Shown: piece after piece, positions 1-8,927 of the stretch
Position numbering within the stretch: the stretch's first letter is position 1
Layout: every line of letters begins with the position of its first letter
Origin: Gracilimonas sp965227215
Lineage (GTDB): Bacteria > Bacteroidota > Rhodothermia > Balneolales > Balneolaceae
Direction of reading: 5' to 3'
NCBI GenBank assembly: GCA_965227215.1
Contig: OZ245729.1
Location: 806,001-870,000, forward strand
Length of the DNA stretch: 64,000 nucleotides
The notes under the pieces: generated by a model
What the model was told of the DNA's origin: nothing
What the model saw: the letters and a program-made list of their open reading frames with translations, nothing else
Database searches by the model: none
Position numbers and translations under genes: made by a program

Positions 1-17
1 AGCATATTGCGTTCCTA

Positions 18-284
18 CTAAAACTTAAATGTTCCGCGAAGTCCGGTCAGGACAATCGCTACAACCATACCAAGCATCATTAGAGCTGCTGTCATCACTC
101 CGGCATCAGAAATTTCACCGGAAATTGCATATGCAATTCCAAAGACAACAAATGGGATGGCCATCATTCCAATCTTTTTGTAGTCCTGCTTGCCCATTAC
201 AAGGCTTCGAATCCCGGCCCCGGCCATAGAGACCACACCGAGAACGATCAACCCAAGAGCAAGTCCGACACTAATTGCAACCAT
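18..284 (-). CDS. small hypothetical membrane protein
   Basis: An 88-residue, very hydrophobic protein with about three predicted membrane segments (roughly residues 5-28, 38-55 and 62-82) and only one short charged loop (around residues 31-37). I do not recognise a named family. Its ATG lies 32 bp after the stop of the ExbB/TolQ gene on the same strand, so the two are probably co-transcribed. Genes following exbB often encode ExbD-type partners, but this protein lacks the single-TM plus periplasmic-domain layout of ExbD. It may be an accessory subunit of the proton channel; that is inference from position only. Confidence 0.6.
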   Translation of the reverse strand: MVAISVGLALGLIVLGVVSMAGAGIRSLVMGKQDYKKIGMMAIPFVVFGIAYAISGEISDAGVMTAALMMLGMVVAIVLTGLRGTFKF

Positions 285-315
285 ATCTATATCCTTTTTA
301 TTGTTTGGATTCTAA

Positions 316-1035
316 TTATGCGTCAGTGTCGCTGCTTGATGGAGGAACTAAATCTTTTCCTTCATTCAGCATAATAATGGAGTCAATCAGTGTAATTGAA
401 CTTTCTTCCATTTCTGCAATCAGTCGGTCAATTTTAGATACACAATAGTTGTATCCAATTTGTAGAATAATACCCGCAATCAAACCTCCGGCGGTTGTCA
501 AAAGTGCAGTTTTAATACCACCCGCTACAATACTTGGGGAGATATCGGCTGCAGCTTCAATGTCATCGAAAGCCTCGATCATACCTACTACAGTACCAAG
601 GAATCCGAATAGCGGAGCAATTGCAATGAAAAGTGATAACCATACAAGACCGCGCTCAAGGAAGCTCATCTCAATAGAGCCATAAGCTGAAATTGCTTTT
701 TCTGCAGCTTCAATACCTTCGTGAGAACGCATTAAACCAGCTTGAAAAACTGACGCTACAGGACCTCGGGTTTGTGCACAAAGTTCTTCAGCAGCTTCAA
801 TACCACCGTCCTGAAGAGCTTCTTGTACGTTAACGATAAATTTACGTGTGTTGATGTCAGCAAGGTTGAGAGTAATGATCCGCTCAAGAAAAATGGCGAG
901 GCCGAGAATCAATGTAACCAATACCGGCCACATCCATCCGCCTTCATTACCTTCGTTAAATTTTGCTACTACGACATTAAAAAACCCTTCGTCAGCAGGG
1001 GCTTGTAAGAGAAAAAGAGCAATCGACGATATCAT
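316..1035 (-). CDS. MotA/TolQ/ExbB family proton channel
   Basis: A 239-residue inner-membrane protein of the TolQ/ExbB/MotA family, which uses proton flow to energise TonB- or TolA-type transenvelope machines. A short N-terminal tail is followed by a membrane segment around residues 35-52, a cytoplasmic domain (about 60-130), and two further membrane segments around 130-155 and 170-195. The family signature region with Gly-rich 'GFLGTVVGM' near residue 145 and the conserved Thr-rich third helix ('TALLTTAGGLIAG') are visible. Length is typical. Its ExbD-like partner is not seen here and may lie beyond the window start. ExbB and TolQ cannot be told apart from sequence alone, so no symbol is given. 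Confidence 0.88.
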   Translation of the reverse strand: MISSIALFLLQAPADEGFFNVVVAKFNEGNEGGWMWPVLVTLILGLAIFLERIITLNLADINTRKFIVNVQEALQDGGIEAAEELCAQTRGPVASVFQAGLMRSHEGIEAAEKAISAYGSIEMSFLERGLVWLSLFIAIAPLFGFLGTVVGMIEAFDDIEAAADISPSIVAGGIKTALLTTAGGLIAGIILQIGYNYCVSKIDRLIAEMEESSITLIDSIIMLNEGKDLVPPSSSDTDA

Positions 1036-1204
1036 GTCTACTCCACTAATAGTTTAATTGTTAAAGGCTAAGAATAATGAAGCGAAAGAATAGTTCATTT
1101 TATACTAAATGTCAAAGTAACATCCGCCATAAAAAGTCATTTTTACGTAATGTTACCCACTTTCGTATTCACCCTCTTAAGTTACAGATTATTAATGGTT
1201 TTTA

Positions 1205-4200
1205 TCAAAAAGTTGCACTCATAACTAATTTTATAGTATGTATGGCAGCACGGTCTGTGACGGTTCTTCCGTCGTAATTAAAACTTATTCGAATTAAATT
1301 ACTTGCACGATAGGTACTATTGAGCGACCAAATGAGATTTGTTCCTTCCCCGGTTCCCTCAGTCAGCTCATAGCTTCCATAAGATGACGAACTTCCATTT
1401 ACTACTGTATTTCTAAACTCCAGCCGGAGATTGGATTGGAGTTTTCTCCACAAAAAGGTTCGGTGAGTTGTAGAAATCTTTAACAAATCTGCCTTTACAT
1501 TTTGCGAAGGGAAACGGTCCTCTTTACGAGCATAGGAAATCTCCAATCCTGCATTCCACGCCCGACTGATGGTTCCATTTATTCCCGGCTTAAGGGTGAG
1601 CGTTTTGATATCATAGTTCCTGTTTTGAAGCCGGCTGCTTTCGCTTCGATTTGTACTGCCAAGAGCATCCAGAGAAATACGGATCCGATCTGTGATATCA
1701 TACGATGAATTTAGGTAAGTCAAGTCAGTGTAGCTTTCTATAGATTCAGTACTTCTCTGATTCAGGCTTCGGTTCTGAGTATATCCCAGTCTAAGATCAG
1801 CCCGATTCACTCCATCCAACAGGCTTAATTCTTTTTCCCAAAGCAACCTCCCCTGCACGGTGTTGGAGTCATTTCGAAAAGAGCTCAAATTCAGCAAATA
1901 AACATCGGCTAAATCTCGGGTAGTAGAGTTTTCGGTAATATCTATTCGCGATCTTAACCCAACTTCTCTCAGCCAACTCCCTTCTTCCAGAAAAACCAAA
2001 GGCTTAATATTGTTAAGTAATCGAACGTTCAGATCTATAACCGGCAATAACTCATCGGAAGGTAAAAACTGGCGGATGAAGGTTCCTTCATTAGGACTCA
2101 CTTCCAGGAAAAACTCATCCACCTGTTGAGTACCGTCTCCGTTTACATCATCCCATACATATTGACCAATTTCTGGACCTACTTCAATATAGGTTTCCTG
2201 TAATAAAGCACGGCGTTGGGTGTTGGCCTCGTAGAAAAATTCTCCATCCAACAACCGGTTACTGCTCGAATAGTTTGTAACGGATTTAATAAGCAATCCC
2301 TGCCGGTTTCTCCCTCCTTCTGCTTTAAAAGCTTCGGTAAACTGTTTATCACGTAAGCGTACCTCATTGGTAGTTCCAAAATTACTGCCGGGCCGATAGC
2401 TTAGCCGGTACCTCTGCTCAATGGCGGTTGCTTCATCTTGTAGCCGGTTATCAAGTACACCATCCTCTTCCCGATATGCTACAGATGCATCCAGTTCCAA
2501 ATCTGAAAATGCTAACTGTACTCCCGGGCCTACATCATAGAAGTTCTGGGAAAGCTGGCTGAGTGAATCTGTTTGAGCACTACGCTGCTTTCTGTTCTCT
2601 TGTTCAAAGGATACATAAGGAGTAATAAGGGTTGAACCGAGATCAAGTCCTTTACTTACAGATCCATTCTGTCTGAACCAGTTCCCGTTCTGTTGTAATA
2701 CCTTATCTTCACTTTGTACCCAATCTTGACTGTAACTAAAATCCAGAATTCCTTCTTCCGAACTTGAGATGGAAGAAGCCTGACGAATCCCGGAAAACCG
2801 ATCCCTTTCTACCATTCCCAGCTCACCTCCCACTGTAGTTTGTGCTGTTGGACTTATACTCAGACTAGCCTGGTTGATCACTTCCTTACTTTCACCGGCT
2901 CGGGTGATATTCCACTTTCGGTCAAACTCCACATCACGGGTACGCTCAAAAAACTGAAATCTTCTGCCTGAATATCTTCGGCTCACGGAGGCATTAATCT
3001 TGCCAATAGCCGAATTTGCTTCCAAAACCCTCAAACCGGATTCATAAGCCATGTCTGTGTTATCACCGTCATCAATGGATGAGAAACGGTTGGCATCGAA
3101 ATCACTGACGGCCCATTCCCCAAATAGTTCAACATGATTACTAATGTTCAAGCTTCCATAAATACTGGCCATTTGCTGTTTTTGGGGAGCCGGAAGCTGG
3201 CGAAACGGTTCATAGCTACCAAGCCCTGGCCCAACCCACTCATACAAGAGGCCATTTACCTGGCTGCTCACCCGTCGGTAACTCCCCTCTCCTTCTCCTA
3301 CATTGGTAAATTGCACCCTGTAAATTGCTTCTTCAGAACCGGGCTGATTTTGATAGATCGTATAATTTTGTCCACCCACTACGGTATCCACTTCTGCATA
3401 TATAACGAATCGATCCCGCTCTTCTTCGGTAGCAACCCGAGCACCACTTACTACTGCATCATCAAGATCATCCCCTACATCCTGTAGTAATTCGATATCG
3501 CTTTGAGTGAGCGATTGTTGAGAAAGCAGATCATCACCGTCTGCCTGTCGAATAACTGATGCCCCGATATTCATCCTTCCATCTAAAAAACTTCCGCCAC
3601 CTTCAGCTGCCACCATGGTACGGTTAAAATCCTGTTCTACATATTCGTACTCAATCACGATTCGGGTTTCATCTTTAATAAGCAGATTATTCGTGAAGGT
3701 GACTTCCCCTAATCCATAGTCTATAATATATTCATGCTCGGCTCCCCGCTGCACCTGCTGCCCGTTCACATAAACCCGCTCGGTCCCGGCCAGTATAATC
3801 ACAAATTCCTGGTCGTTGCGCCCGGTAAGCCGATAAGGTCCTTGCACACCTTCCTGCCCCGAAAAACTCATGGGTTTGTACGTGCCCCGTACTACTGAAG
3901 CTGCACCTGTATAATCGCCATAGTCGGAATTAACATACCCGGTAGCTCCCTGAAGTCTTCTGTTTAGACGGGCAAATGTGCTTTGTTCAAGACTGATATC
4001 CACATCCCCCATTTCTACTGTCGTGTTCGGAGCCTCTACCTGAATGAACACCTTATCAAACTCGCGCAGGTTTTGTGTGGTACCATCGGGCTGAATGGGG
4101 ATGCTTTGGTCGGTTAAGGAGGCGTTGATGTTTATATTTTCAGTCAGAGCTCCGCTGAGTTCAAAATTCAATCCACTCTCGAGTGCAAAATCCTGATTTG

Positions 4201-4633
4201 ATCCCACAATAATTCCCCGGCTTAAACTCCCGGATTGCCTCAGGTTCGATTCTGTTAATGCCGGGCTGCGTTGTCGGCGGACAATTTCTTCATCCAGAGA
4301 ATCAGGATCAGAAAATAAAAGGCTGTCCAGTTCTATCGGTTGCCTGGCCTGATAGGTTCTGGAAATAGTGAAAGGATATTCCTGATAATGAGCTACTACT
4401 TCTGTATAACCGGTAAGTTCATTTTCCTGAAAAGAAAGCAATCCTGAGTGTTCATGGAAAGTCCATGTGTCTGTGGTAAGCTCCATTCCATCTGCCACGA
4501 TACTTATACTTGAGGAAATCACCCATTCTCCTAAATAATAGGCAGAGTCCGGATCAAAGGGTTGCAGTAATTTTTGCTTATCGACAGGAGTTTGCGCCTG
4601 CACAGAACCCAAACTTCCGAAGCACAACATCAT
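1205..4633 (-). CDS. very large outer-membrane / surface protein, SprA-like repeats; 5' end disturbed
   Basis: About 1142 residues, rich in Ser, Asn, Tyr and alternating beta-strand patterns, ending in Phe as outer-membrane barrels often do. Residues 130-240 ('GSLSRGI', 'FELSGALTENI', 'TVEMGDVDISL') resemble segments of large SprA-like surface proteins of Bacteroidota/Chlorobi; the resemblance is from memory and weak. No enzyme motif is visible. The first in-frame ATG (4633) gives only about 13 residues before the likely signal-peptidase site (VQA-Q). In-frame codons upstream (4634-4687) encode a further hydrophobic stretch and are preceded by ATG-TAG (4693-4688), so the natural start may be lost to a stop at codon 2. 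It follows dsbD on the same strand. Confidence 0.7.
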   Translation of the reverse strand: MMLCFGSLGSVQAQTPVDKQKLLQPFDPDSAYYLGEWVISSSISIVADGMELTTDTWTFHEHSGLLSFQENELTGYTEVVAHYQEYPFTISRTYQARQPIELDSLLFSDPDSLDEEIVRRQRSPALTESNLRQSGSLSRGIIVGSNQDFALESGLNFELSGALTENININASLTDQSIPIQPDGTTQNLREFDKVFIQVEAPNTTVEMGDVDISLEQSTFARLNRRLQGATGYVNSDYGDYTGAASVVRGTYKPMSFSGQEGVQGPYRLTGRNDQEFVIILAGTERVYVNGQQVQRGAEHEYIIDYGLGEVTFTNNLLIKDETRIVIEYEYVEQDFNRTMVAAEGGGSFLDGRMNIGASVIRQADGDDLLSQQSLTQSDIELLQDVGDDLDDAVVSGARVATEEERDRFVIYAEVDTVVGGQNYTIYQNQPGSEEAIYRVQFTNVGEGEGSYRRVSSQVNGLLYEWVGPGLGSYEPFRQLPAPQKQQMASIYGSLNISNHVELFGEWAVSDFDANRFSSIDDGDNTDMAYESGLRVLEANSAIGKINASVSRRYSGRRFQFFERTRDVEFDRKWNITRAGESKEVINQASLSISPTAQTTVGGELGMVERDRFSGIRQASSISSSEEGILDFSYSQDWVQSEDKVLQQNGNWFRQNGSVSKGLDLGSTLITPYVSFEQENRKQRSAQTDSLSQLSQNFYDVGPGVQLAFSDLELDASVAYREEDGVLDNRLQDEATAIEQRYRLSYRPGSNFGTTNEVRLRDKQFTEAFKAEGGRNRQGLLIKSVTNYSSSNRLLDGEFFYEANTQRRALLQETYIEVGPEIGQYVWDDVNGDGTQQVDEFFLEVSPNEGTFIRQFLPSDELLPVIDLNVRLLNNIKPLVFLEEGSWLREVGLRSRIDITENSTTRDLADVYLLNLSSFRNDSNTVQGRLLWEKELSLLDGVNRADLRLGYTQNRSLNQRSTESIESYTDLTYLNSSYDITDRIRISLDALGSTNRSESSRLQNRNYDIKTLTLKPGINGTISRAWNAGLEISYARKEDRFPSQNVKADLLKISTTHRTFLWRKLQSNLRLEFRNTVVNGSSSSYGSYELTEGTGEGTNLIWSLNSTYRASNLIRISFNYDGRTVTDRAAIHTIKLVMSATF

Positions 4634-4742
4634 TGCGCAGGCCAGATAGTAAAAGAATGTATTGGTCGCAGGGGCAGCCAGAGGAATCTACATTAATTTG
4701 GGTGTGATTAAGGCTAAAGCTTTCCGCGGAAAGGGTCAACAA

Positions 4743-6650
4743 TCAGCGATTATTAAATGCCTGAAGTCCGCGATCCAGAAAGGCTACAAACTCATCTTTT
4801 TTGCTGTAGCCTAAACTTTGGGTAATCACCCGCCCCGATTCCGGATCCACAATGGCATATGTAGGAAGAGCCACATTTCCGGTGAGCTCAAACTGGAACA
4901 TCTGGTTTTCAGGGCCATCCGGACCTCCATCCGTGTAAAGTTTGACCAGTTCCATCTGTTCGAAGCGTTGTACAACTTCATCCAGCGGAAAGATGTTTGA
5001 TTCCATTGCCCGGCAGTTGGTACAGGTGTACCCGGTGAAGTCAATGAAAATTGGCTTTCCAGCTTCTTTGGCAGCTTCACGGGAAGCTTCATAATCTTTT
5101 GACCAGCCTTCATCCGCACTGGTGGTGGCACCCGTACCCGGTGTAGTACCAATGGACGCCACCAAACTGACATCTGTTGCTTGTTTTGGAGGAAGGAAGG
5201 CGTCCCAGATACCCAGTGAAGAACCCAACAGGCCCGGAATCAAGTAGAAACTAAACAACAGAAATGGAATCGAAAGCAACATTCTGCCGGTTGAAATACT
5301 CTCGGGCTTTTGCTCATGTTTGAGTGAGTAGGTTCCTAAAAGATATAAACCGGTGAGCAGGAAAATTGCAATCCAGGCCGCGATGGTTAATGGACGGGAA
5401 ACAACTCCCCATTCCCATACCAAATCTACGTTTGAGAGAAATTTGAAAGCAGCAGCGAGTTCTATAAAACCTAGCAATACTTTCACGATATTCATCCAGG
5501 AGCCACTCTTTGGTAGCGACTCCATCCATTTTGGGAAGATGGCCAGTATTACAAAAGGGCTGGCAAATGCGGCTGAAAATCCAACCATCCCGATGATAGG
5601 GTAAAACCACTCACCCCCGGTAGTGGCCGCAAACACACCACCCACAAAAGGTGCCGTACATGAAAATGATACGGCACTGATGGTAAGGGCCATAAATAAA
5701 ATCCCGGCGATTCCGGAGCTCTCATTACTCTGCCGGTTCAGCCAGTTCGTTAACTGATGAGGTAACCGGAGTTCATACATCCCCAGCAAACTGAACGCAA
5801 AAGCAACCAGTACAAAAGCAATAAACAGGTTTACCCAAGGATTGGAAGCGAAATTCTGAGCTCCGGATACTCCAAAAATAGCTGCAAGTAATACACCCAG
5901 AATCGTGAAAGTGATGACAATAGCGATCCCAAATAGTACCGCGCCTCCAATTCCCTTCCCTGATCCTTCCTGTTTAGAGAAATAGGAAACCGTCAATGGA
6001 ATCATAGGAAAAACGCATGGTGTAAGAAGAGCTGCAAATCCTGCTAAAATAGCTACCCAAATGAATGAGAAAATCCCTTCTCCGCTCAATGAAGATGTTT
6101 TGATTTCACTTCCTGATGTTTCCGTCTCCTCTTTATATACGGCTTGCTCAACCGGATTCTCAGAAATACCGGTTACAGTTACTCCCGCTACAATAGATTT
6201 TGATTTGGGCGGAAGGCAAACCCGATCATCGCATACCTGGTAAAAAACTTCAATGTCCAGATTCTGCGAACCCGTTTCATTGGTTTTAATGGCAACAGGC
6301 ACGGTAAAACTGGCGAAACTGCTGTGCCAGCCTAGTTCGGCTTCGAAGTTAGGATCGAATTCAATATCGGCTTCAGACTCAACTACTTCACCGGTGATTA
6401 CAAAATTGGAAGACTTTGCTGAAAACTCCGTGGGGAAAGGGCCGGCGTCTTTGTCGTTTAGAATAGAATAGAGGTGCCAGTCACCTTCGATGGAGGCATC
6501 AATTTTTATCTCAAAAACCTCCCCTGCCAATACTTCTTCCGGAGCTTCCGAAACGCTGAATTTAACCGGGTCGGGGATTTGGGCGTGAATAAAAAATGGG
6601 GATAACATCATGATGATGATCCCCATTAATAGTGTTTGAGTTGATTTCAT
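4743..6650 (-). CDS. dsbD: thiol:disulfide interchange protein DsbD
   Basis: Carries reducing power from cytoplasmic thioredoxin across the inner membrane to periplasmic thiol proteins. About 635 residues from the chosen ATG, the usual DsbD length. Order: signal peptide (1-23), periplasmic alpha domain with the Cys pair C140/C145 (CDDRVC), eight-helix membrane domain starting near 195 with the buried 'TPCVFPMIP' Cys (C212) and a second 'SCTAP' Cys, and a C-terminal thioredoxin-like gamma domain with 'CTNC' near 530. A longer reading from 6695 exists, but the shorter start gives a clean signal peptide. All catalytic Cys pairs are present, so the protein should be active. It lies just upstream of the large OMP gene and may be co-transcribed with it. 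Confidence 0.95.
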   Translation of the reverse strand: MKSTQTLLMGIIIMMLSPFFIHAQIPDPVKFSVSEAPEEVLAGEVFEIKIDASIEGDWHLYSILNDKDAGPFPTEFSAKSSNFVITGEVVESEADIEFDPNFEAELGWHSSFASFTVPVAIKTNETGSQNLDIEVFYQVCDDRVCLPPKSKSIVAGVTVTGISENPVEQAVYKEETETSGSEIKTSSLSGEGIFSFIWVAILAGFAALLTPCVFPMIPLTVSYFSKQEGSGKGIGGAVLFGIAIVITFTILGVLLAAIFGVSGAQNFASNPWVNLFIAFVLVAFAFSLLGMYELRLPHQLTNWLNRQSNESSGIAGILFMALTISAVSFSCTAPFVGGVFAATTGGEWFYPIIGMVGFSAAFASPFVILAIFPKWMESLPKSGSWMNIVKVLLGFIELAAAFKFLSNVDLVWEWGVVSRPLTIAAWIAIFLLTGLYLLGTYSLKHEQKPESISTGRMLLSIPFLLFSFYLIPGLLGSSLGIWDAFLPPKQATDVSLVASIGTTPGTGATTSADEGWSKDYEASREAAKEAGKPIFIDFTGYTCTNCRAMESNIFPLDEVVQRFEQMELVKLYTDGGPDGPENQMFQFELTGNVALPTYAIVDPESGRVITQSLGYSKKDEFVAFLDRGLQAFNNR

Positions 6651-6837
6651 TAAACCTAATTTCTTTGAGTTAGCCGTCACGGTTAATACTTGCAATCTGT
6701 ACGTTCAATCAATTCCGGCATCACTACGTTCATTGTAATAAATGCGTTTGTTCTTGGATGACTGTGCAACCGTTTATCTTACGAATGCTAACTCAATTCG
6801 TACAAAATTAGTATATCGAAATCGAGTCAGTAAGTTA

Positions 6838-7284
6838 TCACTCGTCTTTAACAACCCAGAACTTCACCTGTGGATTAAGATCTCCAACAAGGTTTACGGT
6901 GGCTGTGTATTCACCAAGTGCTTTTACGTCCTGATCGAGTGAGATGTCTTTCTTGTCTACAAGAATTTCCCGCTCTTCCAGAGCCGCAGCAATATCAGCG
7001 TTGGTTACGGTTCCGTGAATTTTATCTTCTTCGCCGGTGGTTACCGGGATAGTCAGTGAAGTTACTTCCAGCTGTTTAGCCAGTTCTTTGGCTTCCTGTA
7101 CAGTAAACTCAGCCTGACGAGCTGCTTCTTTTTTCAGTCTTTCAAGTTCCTGAATAGCTCCTTTGGTTGCCATAACGGCTTTACCTTGTGGAATCAGGTA
7201 ATTACGTCCGTAGCCGTCTTTTACATCAACAACTTCACCGGACTGTCCTAATTTTTCTACGTCTTCTCTAAGTATGATTTTCAT
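6838..7284 (-). CDS. rplI: 50S ribosomal protein L9
   Basis: 148 residues, standard length for bL9. The N-terminal RNA-binding domain opens with 'MKIILREDVEKLG' and contains the conserved 'GYGRNYLIPQGKA' segment (about residues 25-37), followed by the long connecting helix (about 45-75) and the C-terminal domain with 'GTVTNADI'. It is the last gene of the rpsF-rpsR-rplI operon, starting 20 bp after rpsR, the conserved bacterial order. No ssb gene lies between rpsF and rpsR, unlike in many Firmicutes. Confidence 0.97.
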   Translation of the reverse strand: MKIILREDVEKLGQSGEVVDVKDGYGRNYLIPQGKAVMATKGAIQELERLKKEAARQAEFTVQEAKELAKQLEVTSLTIPVTTGEEDKIHGTVTNADIAAALEEREILVDKKDISLDQDVKALGEYTATVNLVGDLNPQVKFWVVKDE

Positions 7285-7304
7285 AATTCTGTCAACTTAA
7301 AATT

Positions 7305-7556
7305 TTATCTAAGGTTTTCAGCTACGTATGGCATAAGAGCTAAAAATCGGGCTCTTTTCACGGCCGTTGTTAACTGTCGCTGATGCTTTGCACTGGTACC
7401 GGTAACACGACGAGGAAGAATTTTACCCTGATCGTTAGTAAAACGCTGCAGAGTATCTACGTCTTTGTAATCAATGTATTCAACTCCGGCACGTGTAAAT
7501 TTGCACTGCTTTACCTTACGTTGACCTTTCTTTGGATGTGATGGATTCTTAATCAT
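7305..7556 (-). CDS. rpsR: 30S ribosomal protein S18
   Basis: 83 residues with the bS18 core: a basic N-terminus, 'YIDYKDVDTLQRFTNDQGKILPRRVTG' region (about 28-54), and 'KHQRQLTTAVKRARFLALMPY' near the C-terminus (quoted in outline only). It binds 16S rRNA together with S6, which is encoded 33 bp upstream. Normal length, no oddities. Confidence 0.97.
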   Translation of the reverse strand: MIKNPSHPKKGQRKVKQCKFTRAGVEYIDYKDVDTLQRFTNDQGKILPRRVTGTSAKHQRQLTTAVKRARFLALMPYVAENLR

Positions 7557-7589
7557 AATTCAAAATCTTTAGGTGTGGGTTCTCTTTAT

Positions 7590-7976
7590 TTAATCGTCGT
7601 CTTCTTCCGACTCGTCTTCATCATCAATTGCGAAGATATCAGGCACTTCATTTTTCTTCTGAAGTTCACGATGACGCAACATTTTGGCGTCATACTTGAG
7701 TGTCAGATAACGAAGGATGTCGTCATCAATTCGTAATTGACGTTCAACGCTGGCAATAGCTTCAGCGGGTGCTGTGAAATACATATTCACATAATAACCA
7801 CTGCCTTTTTTATCGATGTTGTATGCGAACTGACGTAAGCCCCACTCATCAACTTCATCAATTTCTCCGCCGTTCTTTTCGATAAGATTGGTAACTTTAT
7901 CGACGGTTTCTTTGAACTTATCCTCTTCGAGAACAGGATTTATGATATAGGTAAACTCGTAATAGTTTTTGCTCAT
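7590..7976 (-). CDS. rpsF: 30S ribosomal protein S6
   Basis: 128 residues. Starts 'MSKNYYEFTYIINP', continues with the S6 alpha/beta fold ('NGGEIDEVDEWGLRQFAY', 'KKGSGYYVNMYF') and ends in an acidic tail ('DDEDESEEDDD') of the kind common in S6 proteins. First gene of rpsF-rpsR-rplI; partner of S18 in the 30S platform. The gap of about 128 bp to the toxin gene downstream on the plus-coordinate side presumably holds its promoter, though no clear TAnnTTTG element was found there. Confidence 0.97.
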   Translation of the reverse strand: MSKNYYEFTYIINPVLEEDKFKETVDKVTNLIEKNGGEIDEVDEWGLRQFAYNIDKKGSGYYVNMYFTAPAEAIASVERQLRIDDDILRYLTLKYDAKMLRHRELQKKNEVPDIFAIDDEDESEEDDD

Positions 7977-8104
7977 TTTGATATGTTTTTCTTTGGTTGC
8001 TTCCTAAGATGAAAGCAGTCGCCCTGGCACTTTGCCGAGCAACAGAAGACTATAAAGATACGCTTTTTTTGAGGTCTATTCCAACCTCTCAGGAAGGTTT
8101 TATT

Positions 8105-8518
8105 TTACTGGCTCAAGAGGTTTGTCAGGTATCGGTCATTGCTCAACTTATAAACTCCAAAATCACTATCCAGCGTAATTATTGATTCAACGTCCCGCGC
8201 TTCAGCACTAACAATCAGTGAGGCATCAGCAAAATCCGCAGGTAAATCAGCATACCTATCCATTACTTCTCTAACCTTAATAAGCTGCCACTGTTCTAAG
8301 TTCACCACTTCAATCCCGCCTTCCGCTACCCAATCCAAAAAATCCAGCTGTGTTTCCTTGTTGAAGTCGAGCATGTAGGATACTTCAGTTAAAACCGGCC
8401 AGGTAGAAATCAACCTTCCCCGGAACTCTCTCATAAATTCCAATACGCTGGTATGGTGTTGATCATCTTTATCGAAGAGAGCAATTACAGGGCCGGCATC
8501 AATCAGTGTGCTTATCAC
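8105..8518 (-). CDS. PIN-domain toxin (VapC-like ribonuclease)
   Basis: 137 residues with a PIN-domain fold expected to cleave RNA using Mg2+ held by acidic residues. The usual four positions are present: D7 ('LIDAGPV'), E45 ('LTEVSYML'), D98 ('FADASLI') and D117 ('TLDSDF'). It overlaps the upstream antitoxin gene by 20 bp, the typical antitoxin-first arrangement. The 'DKDDQHH' segment after the first Asp is common in one branch of PIN toxins. All catalytic residues are intact, so it is probably active. Its RNA target cannot be predicted from the sequence. Confidence 0.9.
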   Translation of the reverse strand: MISTLIDAGPVIALFDKDDQHHTSVLEFMREFRGRLISTWPVLTEVSYMLDFNKETQLDFLDWVAEGGIEVVNLEQWQLIKVREVMDRYADLPADFADASLIVSAEARDVESIITLDSDFGVYKLSNDRYLTNLLSQ

Positions 8519-8747
8519 GGACCTTATCTTTTATGCGTGATTTGTAAGTAACAGACCGATTTGATTCTCCGCTTCCATGCTTACCAAAATAGGCTGCACC
8601 TGCTTCATAGGGTTTGTTGTATTTCTTTTCTTTTGCCATATACTCCACCAAGGCCTCTTTTATAATATTGGAGCGGGATACATTCTTCTGATCTGCTAAC
8701 ATCTCCAGCTCTTTCTCCAAATCTTCAGGTAAACGAACTGATCTCAT
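8499..8747 (-). CDS. ribbon-helix-helix antitoxin (CopG-type)
   Basis: 82 residues. The N-terminal half is a classic ribbon-helix-helix DNA-binding domain: 'MRSVRLPEDLEKELEML' beta strand and first helix, then 'NVSRSNIIKEALVEYM' second helix. The C-terminal half (about 43-82) is charged and likely disordered until it wraps the PIN toxin. It is the first gene of the pair, overlapping the toxin by 20 bp. RHH antitoxins normally repress their own promoter with the toxin as co-repressor; a tandem repeat operator lies immediately upstream (8761-8797). Confidence 0.88.
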   Translation of the reverse strand: MRSVRLPEDLEKELEMLADQKNVSRSNIIKEALVEYMAKEKKYNKPYEAGAAYFGKHGSGESNRSVTYKSRIKDKVRDKHTD

Positions 8748-8763
8748 AACTCTCTTAGTTAAT

Positions 8764-8797
8764 TGTTTTACAAAATGTATTACAAAAATGTATTACA
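8764..8797 (-). promoter_or_regulatory. toxin-antitoxin operator: tandem TGTA-N-TACA repeats
   Basis: Two perfect tandem copies of the 13-mer aaaatgtattaca (8772-8784 and 8785-8797), preceded by a third degenerate copy (aattgttttaca, 8761-8772; 10 of 12 matches). Each copy contains a small palindrome with half-sites TGTA/TACA around one central base: 8764-8772 (imperfect), 8776-8784 and 8789-8797. The array lies 17-50 bp upstream of the antitoxin ATG, where an autorepressor of RHH type would bind. Binding is inferred. Confidence 0.75.
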
Positions 8798-8927
8798 TAC
8801 AAATTCCATCTAGTAAACTTTTTGGATACTCTGATCTACATTACCAAAGATTGATGAAATGAGAATCAGCAGCTTATCGACTTTTTAACAAGCCCCTTAG
8901 CAATTTATCTGATGCTGAGAATGCTAA

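Noticed and set aside
3134..3487. 117-codon plus-strand open frame
   Set aside because: Lies wholly inside the large OMP gene on the other strand and shows no motif; treated as a chance frame.
6803..6810. TAATTTTG on the minus strand as a dsbD promoter
   Set aside because: Matches the -7 consensus but has no -33 TTG and lies about 150 bp from the dsbD start.
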